Shown here piece by piece: positions 17,853 through 24,619 of a stretch of DNA of 64,000 nt; within the stretch, counting starts at the first letter, position 1, and the number at the start of each line of letters is the position of its first letter. Position numbers and translations under genes: made by a program. Source of the DNA: JAPLSN01 sp964482955 (lineage in GTDB: Bacteria; Spirochaetota; Spirochaetia; Treponematales; UBA12059); contig CAYZZW010000007.1 of assembly GCA_964482955.1 (NCBI GenBank), positions 20,201 through 84,200 of the forward strand. Reading direction: 5' to 3'. The notes below the pieces were generated by a model that did not search any database, was not told the DNA's origin, and saw only the letters and a program-made list of their open reading frames with translations.

Positions 17853-18586
17853 AAGCCGTCATACTCGCCGCGGGCAAGGGTACGCGCCTCAAGCCCTATT
17901 CCGAGATCCTCCCGAAGCCCCTCATGCCGATCGAGCTCGACGCGAACGGCGGCTTCCGCACCATCATCGAGCGGCTCGTCGCGCAGATCGTCGCGGCCGG
18001 CGTGACGGAGATCGTCGTGGCCGTCAACTACAAGGCCGCCATGATCATGGAAGCCCTCGGCGACGGCGAGTCCCTGGGCGCGAAGATCTCCTACGTGCAC
18101 CAGTCGAAGCTGGACGGCAACGCCGGCGCCTTCTACCGCGCCGCGCACCTCGTGAAGGGCGACGACGTCATCGTCACCGACTCCGACAACCTCATCTCCG
18201 ACGACGCGGTGTTTCGCAAGATGCGCGAGCGCCACGAGCGCGAAAAGGCCGCCGTCACGGTGGGCGTGTGTCGCGTGACCGACGTCCGCAAGTTCGCCAT
18301 CGTCAAGACCGACGCCGCCGGGAAGCCCGTCGACATCTTCGAAAAGCCCGAATCGGCGGACGGGTGGGGCAACCTGGCCAAGTCCGGCCTCATGATCCTC
18401 TCCGCGGAGACGGCCGCGCTCGATCCGTCGGTCTCGGTCGCCCCGAACGGCGAGTTCACGACGACGCAGATCATCAAGCACTGCATCGACGCGGGCAGGA
18501 AGGTGTCGCTCCACGACATCGAGGGCGGCTTCAAGGACATCGGCACCTGGGCGGAATACGTGCCGGTGTTCAAGTCGAAGCTGTAG
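17849..18586 (+). CDS. Nucleotidyltransferase (NTP_transferase family, LicC/MurU-like)
   Basis: A 245-residue pyrophosphorylase-type nucleotidyltransferase. The signature LAAGKGTRLKP is at residues 6-16, with the PKPLMPIE lysine motif following. VTDSDNLI supplies the metal-binding aspartate region, and the C-terminal GFKDIGTWAEY is typical of the NDP-sugar/CDP-choline group. The ATG at 17849 overlaps the kinase stop (ATGA). With the upstream kinase it probably makes an NDP-activated headgroup or sugar used by the first gene of the operon or by an unlinked transferase. Thymidylyl, uridylyl and cytidylyl specificity are all possible. Confidence 0.8.
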   Translation: MKAVILAAGKGTRLKPYSEILPKPLMPIELDANGGFRTIIERLVAQIVAAGVTEIVVAVNYKAAMIMEALGDGESLGAKISYVHQSKLDGNAGAFYRAAHLVKGDDVIVTDSDNLISDDAVFRKMRERHEREKAAVTVGVCRVTDVRKFAIVKTDAAGKPVDIFEKPESADGWGNLAKSGLMILSAETAALDPSVSVAPNGEFTTTQIIKHCIDAGRKVSLHDIEGGFKDIGTWAEYVPVFKSKL

Positions 18587-18608
18587 ACCGAGAACATAAA
18601 GAGAATCT

Positions 18609-18670
18609 TTACCACGAAGGGCACGAAGGTTCAGCCACGAAGTACACGAAGGAAACGAAGGCAACGAAAG
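18609..18670. repeat. Family B CACGAAGG-word repeat
   Basis: It starts with TACCACGAAGGGCACGAAGG about 23 bp after the nucleotidyltransferase stop and consists of CACGAAG/AACGAAGG words. Confidence 0.7.
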
Positions 18671-18707
18671 TAGAGAAGAGAAAAAGGGAAGAAGGATGTG
18701 TGGGAAT

Positions 18708-20423
18708 ATGGAAATTAAACGTACCTTCTTCCTGATCGCGATTTCGTTAACGCTGGCCGCGTCGCTCGCAGCGCAGTCTTCCGGCCTCACGCTCCGGTCG
18801 AAGGACGGGAGCGCCATCGGGAACTTCTCGGGGTCCTACGCGCTCGTGATCGGGGAGTCGGAATACCGCGCCGGCTGGGCGCGGCTGCCCGGCGCGAAAC
18901 AAGACGCGCGCGCCGTCGCGAAGCTGCTCGAGGAATCGGGTTTCCTGGTGACCGTCCGGGAGGACCTCGATTTCGCCGCGCTCAAGGCCGCCTTCGAGGA
19001 CTTCATCGACCGCTACGGCCTCGACGAAGGCAACCGCCTCCTCTTCTACTACGCCGGGCACGGCCACACCCTCAAGTTGGCCGGCGGACGCGACATGGGC
19101 TACATCGTGCCTGTCGACGCGCCTTCGCCCGGCAAGGACGAGCTCGGCTTCAAGCGCCTCGCGCTGCCCATGCAGCAGTTCGACACCTGGGCGCGCCGCA
19201 TCGAGAGCCGCCACGCCCTCTTCGTGTTCGACTCGTGCTTTTCCGGCTCCGTCTTCAACCTGACGCGCGCGGCCGCGACGTCCGCGTTCATCACCGACAA
19301 GACCCTGAAGCCGGTGCGCCAGTTCGTCACCTCCGGCTCCGCCGACGAGGTCGTTTCCGACAACTCCGTGTTCCGCGCGCAATTCGCGGCGGCGCTGTCT
19401 GGCGAAGGCGACCGCAACGGCGACGGATACGTGACCGGCGTCGAACTCGGCGAGTATCTCCGCGAAACCGTGATGAAATACACGCGCTCCGCCCAGCACC
19501 CGCAGTTCGGCACCATCAACGATCCGGCCCTCGACAAGGGCGACTTCGTGTTCGAGGCGAAGCTCCGTCCCGACGCCGCCGCGGCCGCCGCCGAACGCCC
19601 CGCGGAAACGCGGCCATACAAGCCGACTCCCGGCTTCGTGCGGATACCGGGCGGCACCTTCCGCATGGGCAGCCCCGCGGTCGAAGCCAACCGCAAGGAC
19701 GACGAGGTTCAGCACGACGTGACGCTGCGCGCCTTTTCGATGGGCCCGCGCGAGGTCACGCAAGCCGAATGGAAGGCGGTCATGGGAACGAACCCGAGCT
19801 TCTTCAAGGGCGACGACCTGCCCGTCGAGAACGTGAGCTGGTACGACGTCCTCGTCTACTGCAACCGGCGCTCGCTCGCGGAAGGCATCGCGCCGGCGTA
19901 CCGCGTCGGCGGCAGCGCCGACCCCGACGACTGGGGTCTGGTCCCGTCCGAACCGGACGGGCGCTGGGACGAGGTCGCCTGCGACTTTTCCTCGGACGGC
20001 TATCGCCTGCCCACCGAAGCCGAGTGGGAGTACGCGTGCCGCTCAGGCACGGCGACTCCGTTCTCGTTCGGGACGGCGCTGAGTACCGCCGACGCGAACT
20101 ACGACGGCAAGCATCCCTACGCCGGGGCGCCCGCCGGCGAGCGGCGCGAGCGCACGCTGCCCGCGGGTTCCTTCAAGCCGAACGCCTTCGGGCTTTTCGA
20201 CATGCACGGCAACGTGTACGAGTGGGTGTGGGACTGGTACGGCCCGTACGACCAAAGTCCGGCTACCGACCCGACCGGCCCGAAGGCGGGCGAGGGCCGC
20301 GTCCACCGCGGCGGCAGCTGGGGCAGCTACGGCCTCTACCTCCGCTCCGCCGCCCGCAAGGGCTGGGCCCCCCACAACCGCAACGCGAACCTCGGCTTCC
20401 ACGTCGTGCGTTCGGCGCCGTGA
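18708..20423 (+). CDS. Secreted caspase-like protease fused to a sulfatase-modifying-factor (FGE-like) domain
   Basis: A 571-residue exported protein. Signal peptide (residues 1-22, ending LAAQ), then a peptidase C14-type caspase fold at about 42-290. The catalytic His is in YYAGHGH (H118) and the catalytic Cys in FVFDSCFSGS (C177), so the dyad is intact. From about residue 305 comes a formylglycine-generating-enzyme/C-type-lectin-like domain: IPGGTFRMGSP, PVENVSWYDV, RLPTEAEWEYA, DMHGNVYEWVWDWY, RGGSW. Family knowledge says such metacaspase-FGE fusions are common and often act in signalling or as target-recognition modules; function here is unknown. An ATG at 18696 is in frame, but the ATG at 18708 begins directly at the signal peptide. 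No sulfatase is nearby. Confidence 0.85.
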   Translation: MEIKRTFFLIAISLTLAASLAAQSSGLTLRSKDGSAIGNFSGSYALVIGESEYRAGWARLPGAKQDARAVAKLLEESGFLVTVREDLDFAALKAAFEDFIDRYGLDEGNRLLFYYAGHGHTLKLAGGRDMGYIVPVDAPSPGKDELGFKRLALPMQQFDTWARRIESRHALFVFDSCFSGSVFNLTRAAATSAFITDKTLKPVRQFVTSGSADEVVSDNSVFRAQFAAALSGEGDRNGDGYVTGVELGEYLRETVMKYTRSAQHPQFGTINDPALDKGDFVFEAKLRPDAAAAAAERPAETRPYKPTPGFVRIPGGTFRMGSPAVEANRKDDEVQHDVTLRAFSMGPREVTQAEWKAVMGTNPSFFKGDDLPVENVSWYDVLVYCNRRSLAEGIAPAYRVGGSADPDDWGLVPSEPDGRWDEVACDFSSDGYRLPTEAEWEYACRSGTATPFSFGTALSTADANYDGKHPYAGAPAGERRERTLPAGSFKPNAFGLFDMHGNVYEWVWDWYGPYDQSPATDPTGPKAGEGRVHRGGSWGSYGLYLRSAARKGWAPHNRNANLGFHVVRSAP

Positions 20424-20425
20424 TC

Positions 20426-20470
20426 GCCCGGGGGAAGCAACCTTTCGCGGAAAGGTTTCCTCCCCCGGGC
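20426..20470 (+). terminator. Long GC-rich hairpin after the caspase gene
   Basis: Arms GCCCGGGGGA (20426-20435) and TCCCCCGGGC (20461-20470) enclose a second stem AACCTTT / AAAGGTT around CGCGG. It starts 3 bp after the stop codon. There is no T-tract, so it may be a non-canonical terminator or a 3'-end stabiliser. Confidence 0.5.
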
Positions 20471-20494
20471 CCCCGCTTTCCAAAGGCATTTCGC

Positions 20495-20523
20495 TTGTCG
20501 GCGCGTTCCGGACGCATTATCTT
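20495..20523 (+). promoter_or_regulatory. Candidate ferritin promoter
   Basis: TTGTCG (20495-20500), a 17-bp spacer and TATCTT (20518-20523). The SD GGAGG (20545-20549) and ATG 20557 follow, giving a short conventional leader. Confidence 0.45.
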
Positions 20524-20556
20524 CGACTACAGTCAGCCAACGTCGGAGGTATCAAC

Positions 20557-21099
20557 ATGCTGTCGAAGAAAGTCGTGGACCGGATCAATCTCCAGATCGA
20601 ACGGGAAATCTATTCCGCCTACCTGTACATGGCCATGTCGGCCGCCATGACCGAGACCGGTTACACGGGCGTCGCCAAGTGGCTCATGACGCAGTATCAC
20701 GAAGAGATGTTCCACGCGATGAAGTTCTTCCTGTACCTGCAGGACCAGGGAGCCGCGCCCGTGGTGCCGAAGATCGACATGCCGCAGGTGAAGGCCCGCA
20801 CGATCAAGGGCATCTTCGAGGCGACCCTCGAGCACGAGCGGTTCGTCACCTCGTCCATCCGCGAGCTCCTCGAGCTGGCCATAGCCGAAAAGGACTACGC
20901 CACGGAGAACCTCCTCCGCTGGTACGTGAACGAGCAGGTGGAGGAGGAGAAGAACGCGTCGGAGATCCTCCAGAACATCGAGATCATGGGCGAGGAAAAA
21001 CAGGCGCTCTGGCAGCTCAACACGCAGCTCGGCGTCCGAGCCCCGACCATCCCCCTCGATTTCACCAACCCCGCCGCCTTCGTCGCGGCCGCCCCGTAA
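20557..21099 (+). CDS. ftnA: Non-haem ferritin
   Basis: A 180-residue cytoplasmic iron-storage ferritin that oxidises Fe(II) and stores it in a 24-subunit shell. The ferroxidase ligands fall at the same numbers as in E. coli FtnA: Glu17, Glu50 and His53 (YHEEMFH), Glu94, and Gln127/Glu130 (NEQVEEE). The start has a strong SD (GGAGG, 8 bp upstream). It appears monocistronic, between a hairpin behind the caspase gene and a family B repeat. No Fur box was recognised. A ferritin next to a bat operon and Fe-S proteins fits an anaerobe that must handle oxygen and iron stress, though this is inference. Confidence 0.95.
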   Translation: MLSKKVVDRINLQIEREIYSAYLYMAMSAAMTETGYTGVAKWLMTQYHEEMFHAMKFFLYLQDQGAAPVVPKIDMPQVKARTIKGIFEATLEHERFVTSSIRELLELAIAEKDYATENLLRWYVNEQVEEEKNASEILQNIEIMGEEKQALWQLNTQLGVRAPTIPLDFTNPAAFVAAAP

Positions 21100-21111
21100 G
21101 CGTTCGAACTT

Positions 21112-21348
21112 TTACCACGAAGATCACGAAGGAAGCACGAAGGGCACGAAGGAAGAGAAGGTAACGAAGAGGAAGAGGATAACGAGATCGACCGAAGGAT
21201 CTTCTGAATAGATCTTTCCCGCTTTCTCTTTCAACCCTTTCCCTCTTCCTTCGTGCCCTGACGCTCGAATACTCGCTAAGCTTCGCTCGTGGCAGCAACT
21301 TCGTGTCCTAACGCTCGAGTACTCGCTAAGCTTTGCTCGTGGTGAATC
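21112..21348. repeat. Family B inverted repeat with two S modules
   Basis: The left arm (21112-21179) is CACGAAGG words starting 12 bp after the ferritin stop. The right arm (21241-21348) is the complement, CTTCCTTCGTGCCC, interrupted twice by the S module ACGCTCGAGTACTCGC-TAAGC (21261-21292 and 21311-21342). Confidence 0.7.
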
Positions 21349-21380
21349 TTCCTAGCGGCGGTCAGCCGGACGGATCGATA

Positions 21381-21410
21381 TTGACCTTGGGGGCGGGGGC
21401 GGCCTAGTAT
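21381..21410 (+). promoter_or_regulatory. Leaderless-type promoter of alaS
   Basis: TTGACC (21381-21386), an 18-bp spacer and TAGTAT (21405-21410), then only 6 bp (CCGGGC) to the ATG at 21417. No SD is present. Confidence 0.6.
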
Positions 21411-21416
21411 CCGGGC

Positions 21417-23207
21417 ATGATCACGATCAACGAGCTCAGGCGCAAATTCATCGAGTTCTTCAAGACGAAGGACCACGCCGAGATTTCCGGCAAGTCGCTC
21501 ATCCCCGAGAACGACCCCACGGTCCTGTTCACGACGGCGGGCATGCACCCGCTCGTGCCCTACCTGCTCGGAGAGCCCCACCCGGCGGGCAAGCGCCTCG
21601 TGGACTACCAGAAGTGCGTCCGCACCGGCGACATCGACGAGGTCGGCGACGCCGCCCACCTCACCTGCTTCGAGATGCTCGGCAACTGGTCGCTCGGCGA
21701 CTACTTCAAGAAAGAATCCATCGCGTGGAGCTGGGAGTTCCTCACCGACCCGAAGTGGCTCGGCATCGATCCGCGCATGATCTCGGTGACCGTGTTCGCG
21801 GGCGACGAGAACGCCCCGCGCGACGAGGAGTCGGCGGCGGCGTGGAAGGCGCTCGGCGTGCCCGAAGAGCGCATCGCGTACCTGCCCGCGGGCGACAACT
21901 GGTGGGCGGCCGGTCCGGCCGGCCCCTGCGGTCCCGACACGGAGATTTTCTACTGGGTCGGCGACGGCCTGCCGCCGGCCGGTTCGAACAAGGGCACCGA
22001 CTCGAAGAACTGGATGGAGATCTGGAACAACGTCTTCATGCAGTTCAACCGCATCGACGAAAAGACCCTCGTCAAGCTGCCGGCCCAGAACGTCGACACG
22101 GGCATGGGCCTCGAGCGCACGGTCACGGTGCTGCAGGGCAAGAAGAGCGTCTACCAGACCGAGGCGTTCGGGCCCATCATCGCGGCCATCGAGGACGTCT
22201 CGGGCGCCCGCTACGGCGCCGACGAGGAACGCGACCACTCCATCCGCATCATCGCGGACCACGTCCGCTCGGCCACCTTCATCATCGGCGACCAGAAGGG
22301 GGTGCTGCCCTCCAACGTGGGCGCCGGCTACGTCCTCCGCCGCCTCATCCGCCGCGCCGTCCGGCACGGCCGCAAGCTCGGCGTCGAAGGCTGCTTCCTG
22401 TCGAAGCCGGCCGCCGTCGTCGTCGAGAACCTCAAGGTCGCGTACCCCGAACTCGGCGACAACCGCGCGAAGATCCTCGAGGCGCTCGAGACCGAGGAGA
22501 AGAAGTTCCTGGAAACCCTCGAAAAGGGCGAGCGCGAATTCGAGAAGATGCTCCCGAACCTGCTCAAGAACCCGCAGAAGGTGATGTCCGGACGGCTCGC
22601 GTTCAAACTCTACGACACCTACGGCTTCCCCATCGAGCTCACGCTCGAGCTGGCGGCCGAGAACGGCATGACCGTGAACCGCGAGGAGTTCGACGAAGCC
22701 TTCAAGAAGCACCAGGAGCTGTCCCGCGCGGGCAGCGAGCAGACCTTCAAGGGGGGCCTGGCAGAGCAGTCGGAGATCACGACGAAGTACCACACCGCGA
22801 CGCACCTCCTGCAGGCCGCGCTCAAGCGCGTGCTCGGGCCGCACGTCGCGCAGAAGGGCTCGAACATCACGGCCGAGCGCCTGCGCTTCGACTTCGCGCA
22901 CGACGCTCCCATGACGCCGGAGCAGGTGAGGGAAGTCGAGCGCCTCGTCAACGAGCAGATCGGCCGCGACCTGCCCGTCACGATGGAGATCATGGAGCTC
23001 GACGCCGCGAAGGCTTCCGGCGCCACGGCGCTCTTCGGCGAGAAGTACGAGTCGAAGGTGAAGGTCTACACGATCGGGGATTTCTCGAAGGAAGTCTGCG
23101 GCGGCCCGCATGTCGAGCGCACCGGCACGATGGGGAAATTCGTCATCCAGAAGGAACAGAGTTCCTCGGCCGGCGTCCGCCGCATCAGGGCCGTCCTGGA
23201 AGGCTGA
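21417..23207 (+). CDS. alaS: Alanine--tRNA ligase (short spirochaete form)
   Basis: A 596-residue AlaRS charging tRNA-Ala. The N-terminal class II core starts MITINELRRKFIEFFKTKDH. It has KSLIPENDPTVLFTTAGM and the TNWMEIWNNVFMQFNR-like motif, followed by the helical tRNA-binding region. The editing domain carries the zinc-type HxxxH equivalent in TATHLLQAAL and CGGPHVERTG. The protein stops right after the editing domain and lacks the C-terminal oligomerisation/DHHA1 portion of the approximately 870-residue bacterial norm. Borrelia and Treponema AlaRS are similarly short, so this is a lineage trait, not a truncation. Transcription is predicted to start at the ATG. Confidence 0.95.
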   Translation: MITINELRRKFIEFFKTKDHAEISGKSLIPENDPTVLFTTAGMHPLVPYLLGEPHPAGKRLVDYQKCVRTGDIDEVGDAAHLTCFEMLGNWSLGDYFKKESIAWSWEFLTDPKWLGIDPRMISVTVFAGDENAPRDEESAAAWKALGVPEERIAYLPAGDNWWAAGPAGPCGPDTEIFYWVGDGLPPAGSNKGTDSKNWMEIWNNVFMQFNRIDEKTLVKLPAQNVDTGMGLERTVTVLQGKKSVYQTEAFGPIIAAIEDVSGARYGADEERDHSIRIIADHVRSATFIIGDQKGVLPSNVGAGYVLRRLIRRAVRHGRKLGVEGCFLSKPAAVVVENLKVAYPELGDNRAKILEALETEEKKFLETLEKGEREFEKMLPNLLKNPQKVMSGRLAFKLYDTYGFPIELTLELAAENGMTVNREEFDEAFKKHQELSRAGSEQTFKGGLAEQSEITTKYHTATHLLQAALKRVLGPHVAQKGSNITAERLRFDFAHDAPMTPEQVREVERLVNEQIGRDLPVTMEIMELDAAKASGATALFGEKYESKVKVYTIGDFSKEVCGGPHVERTGTMGKFVIQKEQSSSAGVRRIRAVLEG

Positions 23208-23222
23208 CGCAGAGAGAAGAGA

Positions 23223-23370
23223 CTACCACGAGCGAAGCTTAGCGAGTACTCGAGCGTTAGGGCACGAAGATCTTGCCACGAAGGGCACGAAGGAAGAGAA
23301 AAATTGGATTAATCCCAATAATTTCTTCCTTCGTGCCCTTCGTGGTCGAAACTTCGTGTCCTTCGTGGTA
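23223..23370. repeat. Family B inverted repeat between alaS and tRNA-Leu
   Basis: It begins 16 bp after the alaS stop with a reversed S module (AGCGAAGCTTAGCGAGTACT, about 23231-23250), then CACGAAGG words, an A/T-rich centre and the complementary CTTCGTGCCCTTCGTGG arm. It is also downstream of the minus-strand tRNA. Confidence 0.7.
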
Positions 23371-23385
23371 AAAATCAGAAAAGGT

Positions 23386-23471
23386 TGCCGGGGACGGGGG
23401 TCGAACCCGCACGGCTCTTTCGAACCAACGGATTTTAAGTCCGTGGCGTCTGCCAATTCCGCCACCCCGGC
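23386..23471 (-). tRNA. tRNA-Leu(UAA)
   Basis: On the minus strand the 7-bp acceptor stem GCCGGGG / CCCCGGC closes an 86-nt class II tRNA with discriminator A. The anticodon stem ACGGA / TCCGT holds the loop CTTAAAA (anticodon TAA). The D-arm has AATTGGCAGA, a long variable arm is present, and the T-arm shows GGGTTCGACCCCC. CCA is not encoded. Confidence 0.95.
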
Positions 23472-23478
23472 GTACGCT

Positions 23479-23925
23479 CGAATTTTTCACGCTCCGCCGA
23501 AATACATTACGATCTTTGATCCGAACGTCTCACGGCGGAGCCCGCAAACTCGGGTCGATCGCGTTGTCGCTTCCTCGGCTCGGTACTCATGGGCAGGGAG
23601 CCCACTCCGTTCCTCGCCTTCGTCGTTCCTAGCGCTCGGCCCGATTTTGCTGTGAAAAATCCGAGCGGCCCGAATTTTTCACGCTCCGCCGAAATACATT
23701 ACGATCTTTGATCCGAACGTCTCACGGCGGAGCCCGCAAACTCGGGTCGATCGCGTTGTCGCTTCCTCGGCTCGGTACTCATGGGCAGGGAGCCCACTCC
23801 GTTCCTCGCCTTCGTCGTTCCTAGCGCTCGGCCCGATTTTGCTGTGAAAAATCCGAGCGGCCCGAATTTTTCACGCTCCGCCGAACTTCACTCCGATCTT
23901 TGATCCGAACGTCTTACGGCGAACG
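23479..23925. repeat. 192-bp tandem direct repeat, 2.3 copies
   Basis: Near-identical units start at about 23479 and 23671, with a partial third at 23863-23925, period exactly 192 bp. The unit joints form hairpins: GTGAAAAAT (23652-23660) pairs with ATTTTTCAC (23674-23682), and again 192 bp later. The array directly adjoins the 5' side of tRNA-Leu. No coding potential is seen. Confidence 0.8.
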
Positions 23926-23978
23926 TGGCGAATGATAAACGGCGGGCGAGGGGCGGGTCAAGCTGGAGCGGGGGCGGC

Positions 23979-24007
23979 TTGCCGTGCGGCGCGTTCCCGG
24001 CCATACT
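23979..24007 (+). promoter_or_regulatory. Candidate promoter of the TIGR03546-bat operon
   Basis: TTGCCG (23979-23984), a 17-bp spacer and CATACT (24002-24007), leaving a leader of about 57 nt before ATG 24071, which has its own SD (GGGAGGA). Confidence 0.4.
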
Positions 24008-24070
24008 GGATGGCGTATCGAGTCGGCCCCGAATCAGCGCGGGCCCATCGACGTATCCGGGAGGACGGTC

Positions 24071-24610
24071 ATGTTCATCAAGGCCATCGTCAAATTCATC
24101 ATGGCCCTCAATTCCAACACGAGGGCGGGCTTCGTCGCCGCCGGCGTCGCGTGCGGGTTCCTGCTCGCGCTCGTGCCCGCGGGCAATCTGCTCTGGGTGG
24201 CGCTGGCCATCCTCATCGCCTTCACGAAGGCGAATTCGGCGATGTTCATCGTCGTGGCGCTCGTCCTGAAGCCCTTCATGGGCCTCCTCTCCGGTCCGCT
24301 CGACGCACTCGGTTACGCGGTGCTCACGCTGCCGCCGCTTCAGGGGCTGTTCACCGCGATGGCCGACGCTCCCATCGTCCCGTACACCCGCTTCAACAAC
24401 ACGATCGTGATGGGCGGCTTCGTCGCGGGCGTCGCGCTGTGGCTGCCGGTCTTCGCAGGCGCGCGCGTCCTCGTGGGACTGTACCGGAAGAAGCTCGCCC
24501 CGAAGATCGCCGAGAGCAAGTTCGCCAAGGCGTTCATGAAGATGCCGCTCGTGCAGGCCCTGACCGCGGCGTTCGACAAGGCCGCGCGCATCAAGGGCGC
24601 CCTGGAATGA
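24071..24610 (+). CDS. TIGR03546-type integral membrane protein
   Basis: A 179-residue membrane protein with about four hydrophobic segments (AGFVAAGVACGFLLALVPAG, LWVALAILIAF, FIVVALVLKPFM, VMGGFVAGVALWLPVFAG) and a basic C-terminal tail. It resembles the TIGR03546 family, known to occur as a two-gene pair with TIGR03545, which follows here 9 bp downstream. Function is unknown for both families; the pairing is restricted to bacteria with outer membranes. ATG 24071 is chosen because of the SD GGGAGGA and because upstream codons are proline/arginine-rich. It opens a run of genes that continues into moxR-bat. Confidence 0.7.
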   Translation: MFIKAIVKFIMALNSNTRAGFVAAGVACGFLLALVPAGNLLWVALAILIAFTKANSAMFIVVALVLKPFMGLLSGPLDALGYAVLTLPPLQGLFTAMADAPIVPYTRFNNTIVMGGFVAGVALWLPVFAGARVLVGLYRKKLAPKIAESKFAKAFMKMPLVQALTAAFDKAARIKGALE

Positions 24611-24619
24611 GGTGAAAAA

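Noticed and set aside
23479..23925. CRISPR array
   Set aside because: Period 192 bp with identical full units and no short repeat/unique spacer pattern; no cas genes.
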